Source: Bostrychus sinensis
Taxonomy: Eukaryota; Chordata; Actinopteri; Gobiiformes; Eleotridae
DNA: 64,000 nt
Assembly: GCA_020698575.1 (NCBI GenBank)
Contig: CM036247.1
Location: forward strand, 33,910,586 to 33,974,585
Direction of reading: 5' to 3'
Shown one piece after another: positions 23,154 through 35,303 of the stretch. The notes under the pieces were generated by a model. It did no database searches. It was not told where the DNA came from and was given only the letters and a program-made list of their open reading frames with translations. Position 1 is the stretch's first letter. Every line of letters starts with the position of its first letter. A program made the position numbers and the translations under genes.

Positions 23154-23454
23154 AACATACGTATACAAATACCTTGTGGTTTTAAAAGATAAGTTACAAC
23201 AGACAGAGCAGTGCTTGTGATACTGTTATTGCCCACATTGTCCAAAGGGTGGCAGTATTAGTTCAGGTTTCAGACACATCTCTAGGTAACCATGACAGCA
23301 ATAGCCCGACCAGTGCTTCATGTGATACTTTAAATGCGTTGTAAATATTTTTACTTACCATAAAGTCTGACCTATATTTTATAGTTGGGTTAAAAACATC
23401 AGTTATTAACAATGCAACTTTTTTTTTTTTTACTTACAACTCTGTATTCTGATG

Positions 23455-24200
23455 CAGTGGCTCCCACCCTCTTTTGTTTTGCATACCCCATGAGTACTTT
23501 TTGTCATACTGAGTCATTCATTTATGTGTTAATTTTTTAAAAAGGAATCAGAGTGGTCATCTGTGTTTATTAGAACAATGACATTTTTATACTTACTGCT
23601 AATTATCCTGCTTTTATTTTTCAAGATAAAAAAAAAATCCCAGGGCAGAGTAGTTAGTGCTCTCCCCTCTCAGCAAGGAGACTGTGGGTTCAATCCTCAG
23701 GCCGGCCATCTCACGAACTCTCTGGATGGAGTCCACATGTCCTCCCCGTGTTACCGTGGGTTCTCTCCTGGTGCTCCAGCTTCCTCCCACCGTCCAAACA
23801 CATGCATGTGTTAGGGTGAATTGGTGACTCTAAATTGCCCCTAGTGAATGTTTGTCTCCGTCAGCCCGCAGACAAGCTGGCTCCTGCTCAGGGTGTACCC
23901 GCCTAATGCCCAAAGTTACTGGGATAGGCTCCAGTCACCCATGACTCCTAACGAGAACAAGCAGAAGAGGATGAATGAATGAAAAAAAAAAAACATTTAA
24001 TGAAACCTTAAATTATGAAAGTAGTTAATACCAATGACTTTATAACGTTTACTTTTTTAACTAGATTTTTCATGTTACTTGTACTTGCTTTTTTTTCATA
24101 CGTTTCAATAGTTTAATATAAAAAGATGGCAATTTTTTTACCCCCTGCAAAGTGCTCATGTACTTCGAAGGATCCCCGTACCTCTGGTTGAGAAACACTG
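23455..24200. mobile_element. hAT-like element with nested SINE
   Basis: Starts CAGTGGCTCCCACCC and ends GGTTGAGAAACACTG, flanked by exact 8-base duplications TTCTGATG (23447-23454 and 24201-24208). A SINE/L2-like copy at about 23,636-23,975 is inserted in it. Related remnant at 42,200-42,820. Confidence 0.9.
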
Positions 24201-24229
24201 TTCTGATGGACCTTTATTGCCATGGCCCT

Positions 24230-24622
24230 CAACAGTGCCCGCTACCCTCTGGTGCCGGAAGTAAATTTCCCATTCATTTTTTCCATTGACTGTTTGAAAA
24301 ATGTGCATATTAAGAGTTTAAAAGCTTGATGGAGGCTAACCAGCTCTGTGGTAACTCATGACAATAACAGCATGACTCATTTCTATCAAAAAGATGAGCT
24401 AAAACTTAAAAAGTTTGCAAAATGTGTTTATAACTTCGTCTTTGGACAAGTTTCAAACACTTGTTTATAGCCAAATTATTTGTTTTATGGTCATGAGTTA
24501 CCACAGACTTGATTAACCTCTGTTGGGACATTGAATTTTTAATATACAGATTATTCAAAAAGTCTATAGGAAAAATAAATGGGAAATTCACTTCCAGCAC
24601 CAGAGGGGGACGGGCACTGTTG
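24230..24622. mobile_element. 393-bp palindromic MITE
   Basis: Terminal inverted repeats of about 55 bases start CAACAGTGCCCG and contain ggaagtaaatttcccattca. Inner parts are also near-palindromic around atgagttaccacag. A related fragment is at 35,905-36,120 in rarb intron 3. Confidence 0.85.
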
Positions 24623-25295
24623 CGCTCCATTGCTCTGAGACGTAAATTGTGATTGTAATAAGTTCAAATGTTAATGAGAAAATCAACCCTGAATTGACTG
24701 AATTACTACAGTTAACTAATTGTAGAATGGGAACAATATTCCGCCACATGGCACCTTTAAAGTGCTTTCTTTTGCTTTTTTATAGAACTGAATGCTAAAG
24801 GAAACATAACTGAACCAAGTCCTCTCCAGTTCACAAGACTTTAATAGAACACAGATATGAAACCTGATCTGTTTTATCACAAAATGACAGAGCATGAACA
24901 TCAGCTGTGAGGAGTCAAGTGCACATTCACACCATCCAACAGCACAGAGGCACATTCAGACCCAAAATCCCTCGTGCCGTGCTTCTTCCTCCTTCTCTGT
25001 GTACAAACATGTCAGTGAGTGTAAAAACGAACACTTCAATGTCCTAAGATAAAATCGGCTACATCAGTGTCGTTAATTCTGTTATTGCAAACATTCCACT
25101 AGATAAAAAAAAAAAAACATGTTGTTATAACTTCTGTATTCACATTTCCCTTTTGTACAAATAAAACCGCCTCTTCAGTAAAAACTAAAATTTGAATGCA
25201 TTGTATACAAACTCTGTTACACTAGCACTAAAGGTATAATCTTATTTAATGAGGTAAAAAGTTAATTATTGTGATATCTCATGCAAGTATAGGTA

Positions 25296-25328
25296 CAGCA
25301 GACGCCTGAGTGAGACAGGCGTCTGCTG
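25296..25328. other. Perfect 13-bp stem, 7-base loop hairpin
   Basis: Arms CAGCAGACGCCTG (25296-25308) and CAGGCGTCTGCTG (25316-25328), loop agtgaga. It stands in relatively unique intergenic DNA. Role unknown. Confidence 0.8.
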
Positions 25329-25890
25329 CAGAGGTTACATTTAGATATGAGACTGTAGGTTACTGCATCAGTCTGTCTGTACAGTGGGCTCTGACTCTCA
25401 GCCTGTAGTCATTATGAGATGATGTTGTTACTGTAATAACTGTACATGATTCTATTTTCTGAGGTAAGAGCAAACAGAGCCGCTGTGGAATGGACTAATG
25501 GGATGACATCTTAAACCTTGGACTTTTTTACATTACAGAGAGCAAAACAATCAATAAACATGTTAGCAGGTAGCATAGTAGTGTTTACATGTCTTTACTG
25601 GTCCCAAGATAAATGGGTCTGGCTCAAGGATTACTCTGGGTTTTCTCACTCCTGGTTTGTTGATAGCTGTAAAGAGAAAATAGAGGTTTGGTCCACTCTT
25701 GCTTTTCTTTGTGGAGTTTGCATGTTCTCCCTGTGTTTCTTCTGGGTGCTCTGGTTTCCCCATCAGCCTCAAAACATGCACAAGTGCCTAACCACTACTA
25801 GGTACTCCTGACCAAGATCCTGGCTCAGATCTGGAGAAGGGTGGCAGTGGTCAGTGGTCGTTCAACCTGACAGGTTGCCCCAGTCGTGCT

Positions 25891-26782
25891 TAAAGATATT
25901 AGGGAGGATCTTTATAAATTCATTTTTTGCAATATTTATTAAAACTACCTTCATTGCCCTGTATAAGGCTTATAAATTGGTGTATTAGAAAATATAATAA
26001 TAATATTAATAAACTGTGGGCTCTGTGGGACTTAAAAAACCTCATCCAATCGTTTTCGTCATGAGTACGGTAACCATTGTTGCACGGACTCGCCAATCAT
26101 TCCGACTTCCTGGTTTCGGTGATACGTGCACGTTCTTGTGTGCCTGTGCATGAGTACGCAGTATGTTTATGTAGTCCGGCGTTAGCCGAGCTTCATCGTA
26201 GCGTGGATAGCCTGACTTTGAAGAGCACAATGGCTGAGGAAAACCGTGAACTGGGTGGTCGCAAAAGGAAAACTGTTTTTGAAGTGTACCAGAGGAGGAG
26301 AATAACCGTAGAAGAGAAGAATAAAACCCGTGTGGTTTTTGGCGATTCTTTCAAACAATGGCGTGCGCTGTAGGAACAGAAAGGGCTTCAGACGATGCAT
26401 TAGTCGTCAAGTTTCTGCTGGACAGGTACCTTTATCTTATCGTTTGAAAAAATGCCTTTTTTCTTTATCTGCTGAACCTTTTCAACTGTACAGCATCCGT
26501 CAGTTTGCTAATGCTACCAATAGCAGGAGGACAGATATTTGTGCTGTGCGTGTGATTGGGTCTGTGTGGGTTAAAGGTTGCGCTGGTCTAGGTTTAGGCG
26601 AATCTCTGCTGATGCCGGCTGTAAACAAACACTCGTGTTCCAACGCTCGTGCACGTCGCTGTGGAGGAGTTCCTTGGAAAGGAACAGTGAAGGGCGGGGC
26701 CTGACGCATGCGCAGTATTCAAAAAAGGACAAACAGTCACTGGTTTCTCAGCAGTCGAAAAAAATCCTCCCTAATATCTTTA
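25891..26782. mobile_element. 892-bp inverted-repeat element with coding remnant
   Basis: Ends TAAAGATATTAGGGAGGAT and its complement at 26,764-26,782. Inside, 26230-26373 (+) encodes MAEENRELGGRKRKTVFEVY followed by QRRRITVEEKNKTRVVFGDS and FKQWRAL. It stops, but similar coding sense returns after a shift (KFLLDRY near 26,410). Confidence 0.8.
26230..26373 (+). pseudogene. Short ORF remnant inside inverted-repeat element
   Basis: A 47-codon charged ORF with KRK and RRR basic clusters and a FGDSFKQWRAL segment. Downstream bases restore a similar sense (KGLQ, then VVKFLLDRY) only with frame changes, so it looks like a decayed coding exon, perhaps of a transposon-encoded DNA-binding protein. 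Not identified. Confidence 0.45.
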
Positions 26783-27348
26783 TGTATGGGTCTGTGGTCA
26801 ATGTGGTGAATATATTCTGACTGTAGAACTGACTTTGCTGTACCTTCTTTTAGTTTACACTCTCAAGCCCATTTCACTGTGACAAAATCTCTGCAGACTT
26901 TTGTACTTAAGTGAAAGCATAGGTCCGGGGACATCCTCCATAAGAGATTCTGCTCCCAGCTTGGGTCAGATGTGATCTGACTTTCTCTCAAACCCCTCAA
27001 GGCCTCAGAGTGGGGCCATTGCTGCAGTGCATCTGCCAAGTCACAAGGTGTGCTGTGAACAACTTTACAGCGACCATCCTGTATATGACTATACACAGAC
27101 AGCATAAGACTTGTTGGAGATGAACTGCGGCTCGCCTGGACTGTAGACGAGAACAGGCAGCCGCAGCAGAAGGTGAGGAGAAGCGCCTAAAACCCTGAAA
27201 ACCTGTCTCACTGGAAGTATGGATCTTGCATTTGTTTCAAGTATTCTCTTAAAAGGGTTTGTAAACACATAGTAGACAGCTGGGTAGTGGAAAAGTGGGA
27301 GGCAGCCGAACTCGGACCCAATCAGCTGTCGGTGCACGTGTTGACAGG

Positions 27349-27741
27349 CAGGTACGGCCCTTCCTGTAGGCAAAGTAAGCAACTGCCCCACAGGCATTAG
27401 AGGGCTCCCATATTTTAGCAGTGTCTACTTATTTGACTGATTCTGCAACTATGTTTGATCTTATTTTGTTGCATATGTATGTACATTTTTAGCTTGCTAC
27501 TTCCTGTTATTTTTGAAAGACTGAATCTGAAACTGGGGCCCAATCCCAATAAGGCATTTTACTGTTTGCTTGGGGCCCCTCTTGTTGAGTTAGTAATGTT
27601 TGCAAGTAAAAGAAAAATGAAAGTCAAAAATAAAAATAGAAGTATACTGTGTTATTCTTCACTAATTTTACAAAATGACTGAGAGCCTTGGCCCCCAAAC
27701 CTATCTTGCTTAGGGCTCCCAAATATATAGGACCGGCACTG
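27349..27741. mobile_element. 393-bp hAT-like element
   Basis: Ends CAGGTACGGCCC and GGACCGGCACTG, flanked by exact 8-base duplications TTGACAGG (27341-27348 and 27742-27749). Confidence 0.9.
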
Positions 27742-28500
27742 TTGACAGGACACTATTTCCCATCGTGCACTTTCACACTTAGCGTTTATAGTTCATGCAG
27801 GCAGCCGCAGTCAGTGGAAAGAAACAGTGACCGCCTTGTTCTCACGAGATCACTGTTACCAGCGAACAGGTTACATCAGAGCAAGTCAGTGACAAGTTGG
27901 ACACAAAACTAACCAGCATGCACTTGGATCTGCCTCCACCTTGCTCATCTCAAACAAGTCTATTCTCAGTGTGTAGCAACAAGAAGCTGTCCTTAAACAA
28001 GCAAACTGTCCTAAGGACAAAAGAATTTGATCATTTTAGTGAAAAAAGAGAAAAGCCTCTAAAATGTGCAGTGATTTGACAAATCTGTTAGAACTACACT
28101 GTAAAAAAAAGTAAAACTTAAAATGGAAAGTTTGTAGACATATGAACATCAAAATAAGTGAACAAAAAATATTAGTTGTTGAAAACATGAGATTTTCAGT
28201 TGGCCCCAGAACTCAGAAATATTAAGGGATCCTGTTGCCTTGAGTTTTTCAATTTATGCAGCATTTTTTTCATAGTGTAAGATCAACAACAGTGTCTTCT
28301 CTAGTGTCATGTGGTCAAAGTAGTCAAATGAATATTTCTGTTATAATCATATATCAATCTATACATTTGGCCTTCACAAAAGTGAAAGAGTGAGCCTATA
28401 TAAAACTATAAAAATATTGACATTGCAACTTGAGTGGTTGCCAGGGTTTGCAGATGTAACCCTCGTTGTGTGTGTGTCCACAGTCCTCTGGTCAGTGTTC

Positions 28501-28685
28501 TCAGAGCGTTAGTCCACTGGAGTCCATGTGCTGCTGTGTGGAGGCACTACTGCTCTGCTCCTCTCGGGACGCACACCGTTTCCTCTGGTTCATTTGCAGG
28601 TTATGGAGGTCCTCCAGCATCTCAGCAATCAGAGGAGGCATGGATCCTGGGATCTCCATCTTTAGGGTTACCACACGCTCCGCTC
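28501..28685 (-). CDS. rarb: rarb last coding exon: AF-2 helix and F domain
   Basis: Encodes AERVVTLKMEIPGSMPPLIA then EMLEDLHNLQM, holding the AF-2 helix PLIAEML, and a 30-residue F tail ending SSGLTL before TGA at 28503-28501. The tail is Gln/Ser-rich and unlike the mammalian RARbeta tail. The Val in AERVV is alpha/beta type. Confidence 0.94.
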
Positions 28686-31600
28686 CTGTGTGCAGCAGAA
28701 AGCATTAGTGAACAGGGGGTCTACAGCAGAAAAGGTAAATACACCAACTGGATAATCAGCAGCTTAAAGATAGTTTTGTGTCATGTTAATTGTTGACTTA
28801 AAGGCAAGCTCTGACCAACAGGGGCCGTGGCCACCCCAGGCCACCACGTGGCTACGCCACAGGATCTAGCTAAATAGAGTATGTCCTGATGTTGATATGA
28901 AGTGCTCATGAACAGGTGCAAGTGCAGTCTAACCTTTGGCGCTGATGGTGCGGAGGTCAGTGATCTTCATGAGAGCTTTGGGGAACATGAGGGGCATGCT
29001 GGGTCTACGTTTGCGGGAGTAGATCTTCAGAGCCTCCAGAAGGGGCTCCTGAAGGACCTCCACCTTCGAGGGCTCCTTCAAGTCTTGGCGGTCTGGACAC
29101 AGCAAACACAAACTCAGTTAACAAAATCTCACCCTTACTAGAATCTTGCTCTGATAAAGTGCACAAAGTCTGACAGTGGGATTGGAGCATGAAATCTTTG
29201 CTGAATTCAACCATAATTATCAGATTGGTTTTCAATTTCTTGTAGTTTAAATTAGCTATCTTCGTCATGCACAATAGTTAGATATAAAGTACCACAGGGC
29301 TTAGTACTTGGACCCATTCTCTTACATAATGCAGCCCCCCCCCCAAAAAAAAATCAGTTTTTGAGTACTTTGTCCACCTCCGCTTTTTGTTTCACTCTAA
29401 TTGGGAATTAAATGTGAAGTGTAGACCACTGCTCAGTCCTGGTTTTGGCCTTGTTAAGTCCTGGTTTAGTCCTAGATTTGTCCTTTTTTAGTCCTGGTTT
29501 ACTTTTGGTTTAGTCCTTGTTTAGAACTGATTATGTCCTGGTTTATTCCTGTCTTAGACCTGGTTTAGTCAAGTTTTGGTCCAGTTTTAGTCCAGGTTTG
29601 GTACAGTACTAGAGCTTCTTTAGTCCAAGTTTGGTCCTGGTTTAGTCCAGTTTTAGACCTTTAGTCCATGTTTGGTCCTGGTTTAGTCTCTGTTTTGTCC
29701 TTATTTAGTCCGTTAAAAGTGGGCCATGGAAAGTCAAATATTTTCTTAAGTGGTACTCAGTATGAAGAGTTTGAGAACCACTGCACTAAGGTTTTAGGTG
29801 ATATCCTCTAATGCAGGGGTATCAAACTCATTTTCACCGAGGGCCACATCAGCATAATGGTTGCCCTCAAAGGGCCAGATGTAACTGTAAGACAGTATAA
29901 ATGTAGCTAAATTTAACTAAATGTAATGTAAAATAAAAGCAATTTATCCTTAATGTTAAATAACTCTGAATAATGAATAATTCTTGCACCATTTGTTGTT
30001 TTTCTTGAAAGCTCACTTTGGCATACTTAGCTCCATGTTTGTTGTCAAAATGCCGCATAGATTCTGCCACTGCCACAGAAGACATTCCGGTTTCTATCCT
30101 TGTAGCACAAACATATATTCGCCTTCCCATCTTTCTTGAAACAGCCTTCCATCTGCATCAATTTTTCTCTTGTTGTATTTCTCAATTCCACTTGTTCGGA
30201 AAATGGTATTGATGTGGAAACACTGCAATCTAGTGGTGGAATGCTGTTAGTTTGCGGGTAACATAATCGGCATGCATTATGGGAAATGCAGTTTGTTGTC
30301 AGTACACCCTTTTGACTTATTTATTATAGGACAATCAGATCTTTTAAGTTCTCGTTTGACACGTGCTCTAATGCATGAAAAACACTCATTCTTGTGAACC
30401 CAATCTCTTGTCTAGTCTAGTTACATTCCTACTGACATCTGTCTGACAATAAATAATATTGACTTTTTAAACCCAGAAAAGAAGTGAAGTAATTATACTA
30501 GGCCCCAGGAAACTAAGAGATATACAATGCATTATGGTGTTCATTGAGCTTTTTGTTGTTATTGCAGTACCTCCAGATACCAGGCAGATGGCGCTGAGCA
30601 GCCCACTCTCAGTGTCGTCCATCTCCAGAGGCAGTAGCTGTCCAGCGAACTTGAACATCTGATCAGTCAGAGGACCAAAGCCAGCGTTGTGGATCTGAGT
30701 TCTGGTCAGGGTCAGTCCATCTGAGAAGGTCATGGTGTCCTGGTCTGGAGTGTAGCGAGTACATATCCTCAGGATCTGCACAAAGCACCAGAGTTTGGTT
30801 AGAGCACAACTTTAGCTAAATTAGCCCAGACATTTTACTGCTTTACTTGTTAAGTTGTTATAGGATTGTTGAGTAAATGAAGATTAGGAAACAGCTGTAG
30901 TATACAGCAACATACCTAAGGAATTAGACATTTGGGAAAGAACTAATAAGAGTACTGAGAGGCCATTAGGGCTGGGAATCATAGCATATCTCACGATATG
31001 TGATACATGGCCTAAAATACCACTACTATCACAATATGGCAATATTGTTATTATTGATATATTGTGCAAGATAACCTACAATACCTACTGTATTTTTTTG
31101 TGAGTTTTTGTGAATTGTAAAGGGCTCTATGCATACATGTTACATATTATGGCAAATTTATTCCACTGGAGTAGCAGAACACTTTCACATGGGTATCAAT
31201 GCAAGAACTGAACGCATCAGTATGAAAAATATCAATACTTTGGCATCAATACTTTGGTATTGATTCACACATCACTAATTTATAGACTTAATTAAATAAC
31301 AAATCACAAGTTTTGTTTCCAGAAGTAATGAATCAACCCAAAGCCTTTTTCTAAAGACATTTATAACGTATTTAGAAGTATTTTTATTTTTGTGACAGTA
31401 TTTGTCAGACCAGGTGCTTAGAAGTGCAGTGCTGCCCTCTACAGTCCTTGCAGAATAATTGACCACTTTTGCCCACATTTGACTGTGAAGGCAGTGCAAA
31501 ACTGTAGCATCATTATTATGAAGGACGTCACAAAAACTATTGATATCAGTATTGCGTCTGGCTAATAGAAGGCCACAATGAAGACTGCAGCTGAAACTGT

Positions 31601-34600
31601 CGGTCAATATTGCTCTAAACTTTATCATTAAATCTGGTGTATTATATTGGGATATATGTAGCTAAAAGGGTGGAGTTTTGACCAATGGATGAAGGGGATT
31701 TTTTTCCCTGGTCTCTCTTCAGTAAATATTGATGCACTGCCTTCCACAGGTGAAGGATGCTAAGAGTCTGACAGAGCCCAGTTAGAAAGTGAGCCAGACA
31801 AATTAAATCCACAACAGAGGAGCTTTCCCACTGAGTGTAACACTAACCTCTGTGCCGGTCTAATTAATGTTTTAAAAGATTTGCCTTAATACATTTAGCA
31901 CCTTGATCTTCTCTAGTTCCAGTTTGCAAACTAAATGAGCGTTAGAGTGAGACCTCACTGTGAGAATACATATCTGGTGCAGCTGTCAGACAGATTTGGC
32001 AGTGAATGACAGAGCAGAGAAAAGAATGTGGAGGTAAAATGAGGATGTGTCAAAGAGTGCCTCAGGGCTCCTCTGAGTGTGACACACTTCTACTGAGAGT
32101 TGTCAGTAACAGACACACACAACAAGAACTGGCACCTGGCACAAACAGGATTTATAAAGCACTAAAAAATCATGTGTCAAGGGATATTTGTATCATTTCT
32201 ACACCTCACCTAAAAGTACTTTTCTACAACAGGGGCATGACAAAAGCAGGTAGTAACAGAGGCATGTAACCACACCTTTATATGGCTCTACTTGGTTTTA
32301 CAGAAAAACCCAGAATATACACCCATTTAGCTCTGATGAACATCATAGAGTTTTTACAAGCCCAATATTCATAAGTGACATTGCTAGAGATGGGCATTAA
32401 AACCCAGTTTCACCCGAGGACTGGTTCCAATTTGTCCAGTCCACCCGGAATTGTATGCCTCTGCCATTAACAATTTCTCTTATTGATGCTGTTTTGGGCA
32501 GTTGTGTTTGTGTGAAGTGCAAATAGGAGCTGAATGTCCGCGCACAGTGACAGCAGGGGATCATTTCCCATGCATAAGAAATATAGTATATAACAGAGCA
32601 AGCGATAGAAAGAAAGAGAGACCACCACAGAAAACATTTAATACTGTCCCCACCTGTCTGATGGTGATGTGGCTCCTCCCTGCTTTGCATCGTCACGTTA
32701 ACACAGACTACTGTTTAGTTTATCAAGTTTAATTATGAGTTTATTTAGATAGAGTGGTGCAAAGCTGTTCCTGTTGCTCTTAAATCAACATTAAAGCCAC
32801 AATTCTATTTATTTAAATGAATACTTTTTCCAATTATTTAACAGCTGTAGATTCAATAATAATCTTATCAATTTCTAACCCTACTCATTGCTTTTTCAAA
32901 TAAACTTTGTTGCAAATAATATATGTACATTGAAGGGAACCTATTATTCTAAATGCTTAAAACTCCACTTAATGTGGGTGTGTGTGTCAGTGCTGCACAG
33001 GAGTGAGCAGTGGGCCAATCACAGAGCCTGAAAGGTCCATTTAGACAAAGTGGTAGAAAAGTTATGTTTTCTATTGTCATATTAGAAAATTAGCCTAGCA
33101 TACAAGGAATCTGACCCTATTGAGCTGCTTATGAGAAGACTGTGGTGGCCCTGAACCACAAAATAGTAAAAGATATGTAACTAAATTATGTATAAAAATG
33201 TAACTATTGAGTTGTCCGTACCAGAATATCGAGACATGCGGCTTTGAGCAGGGTGATCTGGTCTGCGATAGTGAGGCCGGTGAAGCCTGGCACGCGCTTG
33301 GCAAACTCCACCACTTTGATGATACACTTCGTGGCCAGCTCGCTGAACTTATCCCACAGCCCCAGGTCCAGCTGGATCCTCTGGTCCGAGCTCGAGTTCT
33401 AGACAAGGACAAACATGCAGCACATACTTTTTACATTGACATATTTAATCCCCCTCTATATAAAGCTGTAATTAGGACTTTGGGTGAAGTTATGGAGAAG
33501 ACTGGCTCGATCTATTCAATATGCAGCATCTTTCAACTTTTCTCTTTCATTTTCTCTTAAACATCTTTAATCTTCATGAAGTGAAATTGATGTTTAAGCT
33601 GCACAACACAACATTTATGTTTTCATCTTCTGCAGCTTATACAGTTAATGCTGGGGACACTACACAACCTTCAGTCATTACGACTTGGGAATACACACTA
33701 ACAGACTGGTTTCAGCAGATTTTTTTATGATGAATATAAAACTACAGATCACACACTGCACAACAACTCAAACTCTCGGTCGGTAATCAGTACGCACTAC
33801 ATGACCGCATGCTGAATTGGTTTTAAAATTCAGCATGGGCAGCTGCCCAGGGCGGCATTCTCTAGGGGGTGCCATGGGAATAGAATAAAAAAAAAAAAAA
33901 ACATTGTTTTTACTTTTACTGGTATAAAACTGTTGTACTTAAAAACAACGACTACTACTTACTGGTGAAGACTCTGGCCAACTGTGAATGTGAGAATGCA
34001 GCTTCCAGATTGTTGACGCTGTGAGCCGTGTGTGGATTATCTGAGACCATGTGAAGCCTCTTGACCAGGTTAGCCTTTCATAAACCATTCTTTGGTAACG
34101 GTGTCAACACATTTCCCTGCACCCCACTGCTCTCTCTCGCACATGTCGTGTGTAGTGGCATTATGCCAACTAGCCACGCCAACTGTCCCCAACTACTGCT
34201 GACTGGCGCAGACTCTGCCCAACTGTGAATCGTGGGTAAAATCTGGCTAAAAATCTTTTAGTGTGTCTCCAGCTTTAGGTATTTTAGACATCAAGAATAG
34301 TAGTGATCATAGTAGTTTTAGCTTTTTTTCTATTTCCAGCTCATTTTTTCAACCACAGAAACATCATGCCTTGACTTCAGAGATGCAGAGATTCTAGTCT
34401 CTGCAACACCTGCATTAGGCTTTAGGATTGATTGTTAAGCCACAAAAGATTGGGTGTTTAGTTAAACAGATAATTGCTTACATCAGCCATAGACCTTAAC
34501 CAAACAGAAATGCACTTGTGGCATGATGCCGCAATATTTCCCGATAGGTAGATTGTCACAAGTTTATCTACAAGTTAATCTAATATTTAGGGCTGACAGC

Positions 34601-35267
34601 CTCTGGTCACAGTCAATAAGTCGGTGAGGTCTTAGTCAACTAAAAGTTTTTATTGGTTGATTAGTTGCATGCAGTGGTGGACAAAGTACTCAAAATCTGT
34701 ACTCAAGTAAAAATACTTCAAAAATAATATTAACAAAAACATTTACTTCAGTAAAAGTAGGAAAGTATTGACTGTAAAATTTACTTGAGTAGGAAGTTTC
34801 TTTTTCTTATTTTACTCCTAATCCTCCACCTCCTCTTTCTCCTACTACTTTTGAACCCAGAACCTTCTGATTGCAAGTCAGATGTGCTACCCACTACATC
34901 ACAGAGGACAAAAAATACTTTCGCTTCCTTAGACAATTTAAAGTTTCACTCAAGTAACAAAAAAAATCCAAAATTTACTCAAAGTATCAAAGTATGTTCT
35001 ACAAAATGTACTAAGAAAGTACTTTTTATTCAAAAAAATTTACTTAAATAACTTACTTAAGTAAAAGTATCTAATCTAGTTACTGTCAAGCAGTGGTCGC
35101 ATTAAATCTTTGCACCAACACAGCTGGTCTATTTTTTGAATTGATAACTTTTATTTTTCATGGTACAGTAAGCAGCATGCGCTCGTGCTGGTCTAAAAAG
35201 GTACTGCAGTCTAAATCAAAACAATTGTCTTTTTTCTGATTTGACGATTTGCAATGCAGTTTTAGAA

Positions 35268-35303
<36 letters not shown>

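Larger units (their letters stand above)
22669..28500. other. Intergenic interval between convergent nek10 and rarb
   Basis: No exon is seen. It holds the nek10 3' UTR, four transposon insertions (listed separately), a hairpin at 25296-25328 and relatively unique DNA at 24,760-25,500. The rarb 3' UTR must lie in its right part; no convincing - strand polyadenylation signal was singled out. Confidence 0.6.

Noticed and set aside
26330..26704. 124-codon open frame as a gene
   Set aside because: It overlaps the coding remnant in another frame inside an inverted-repeat element and has no recognisable domain.
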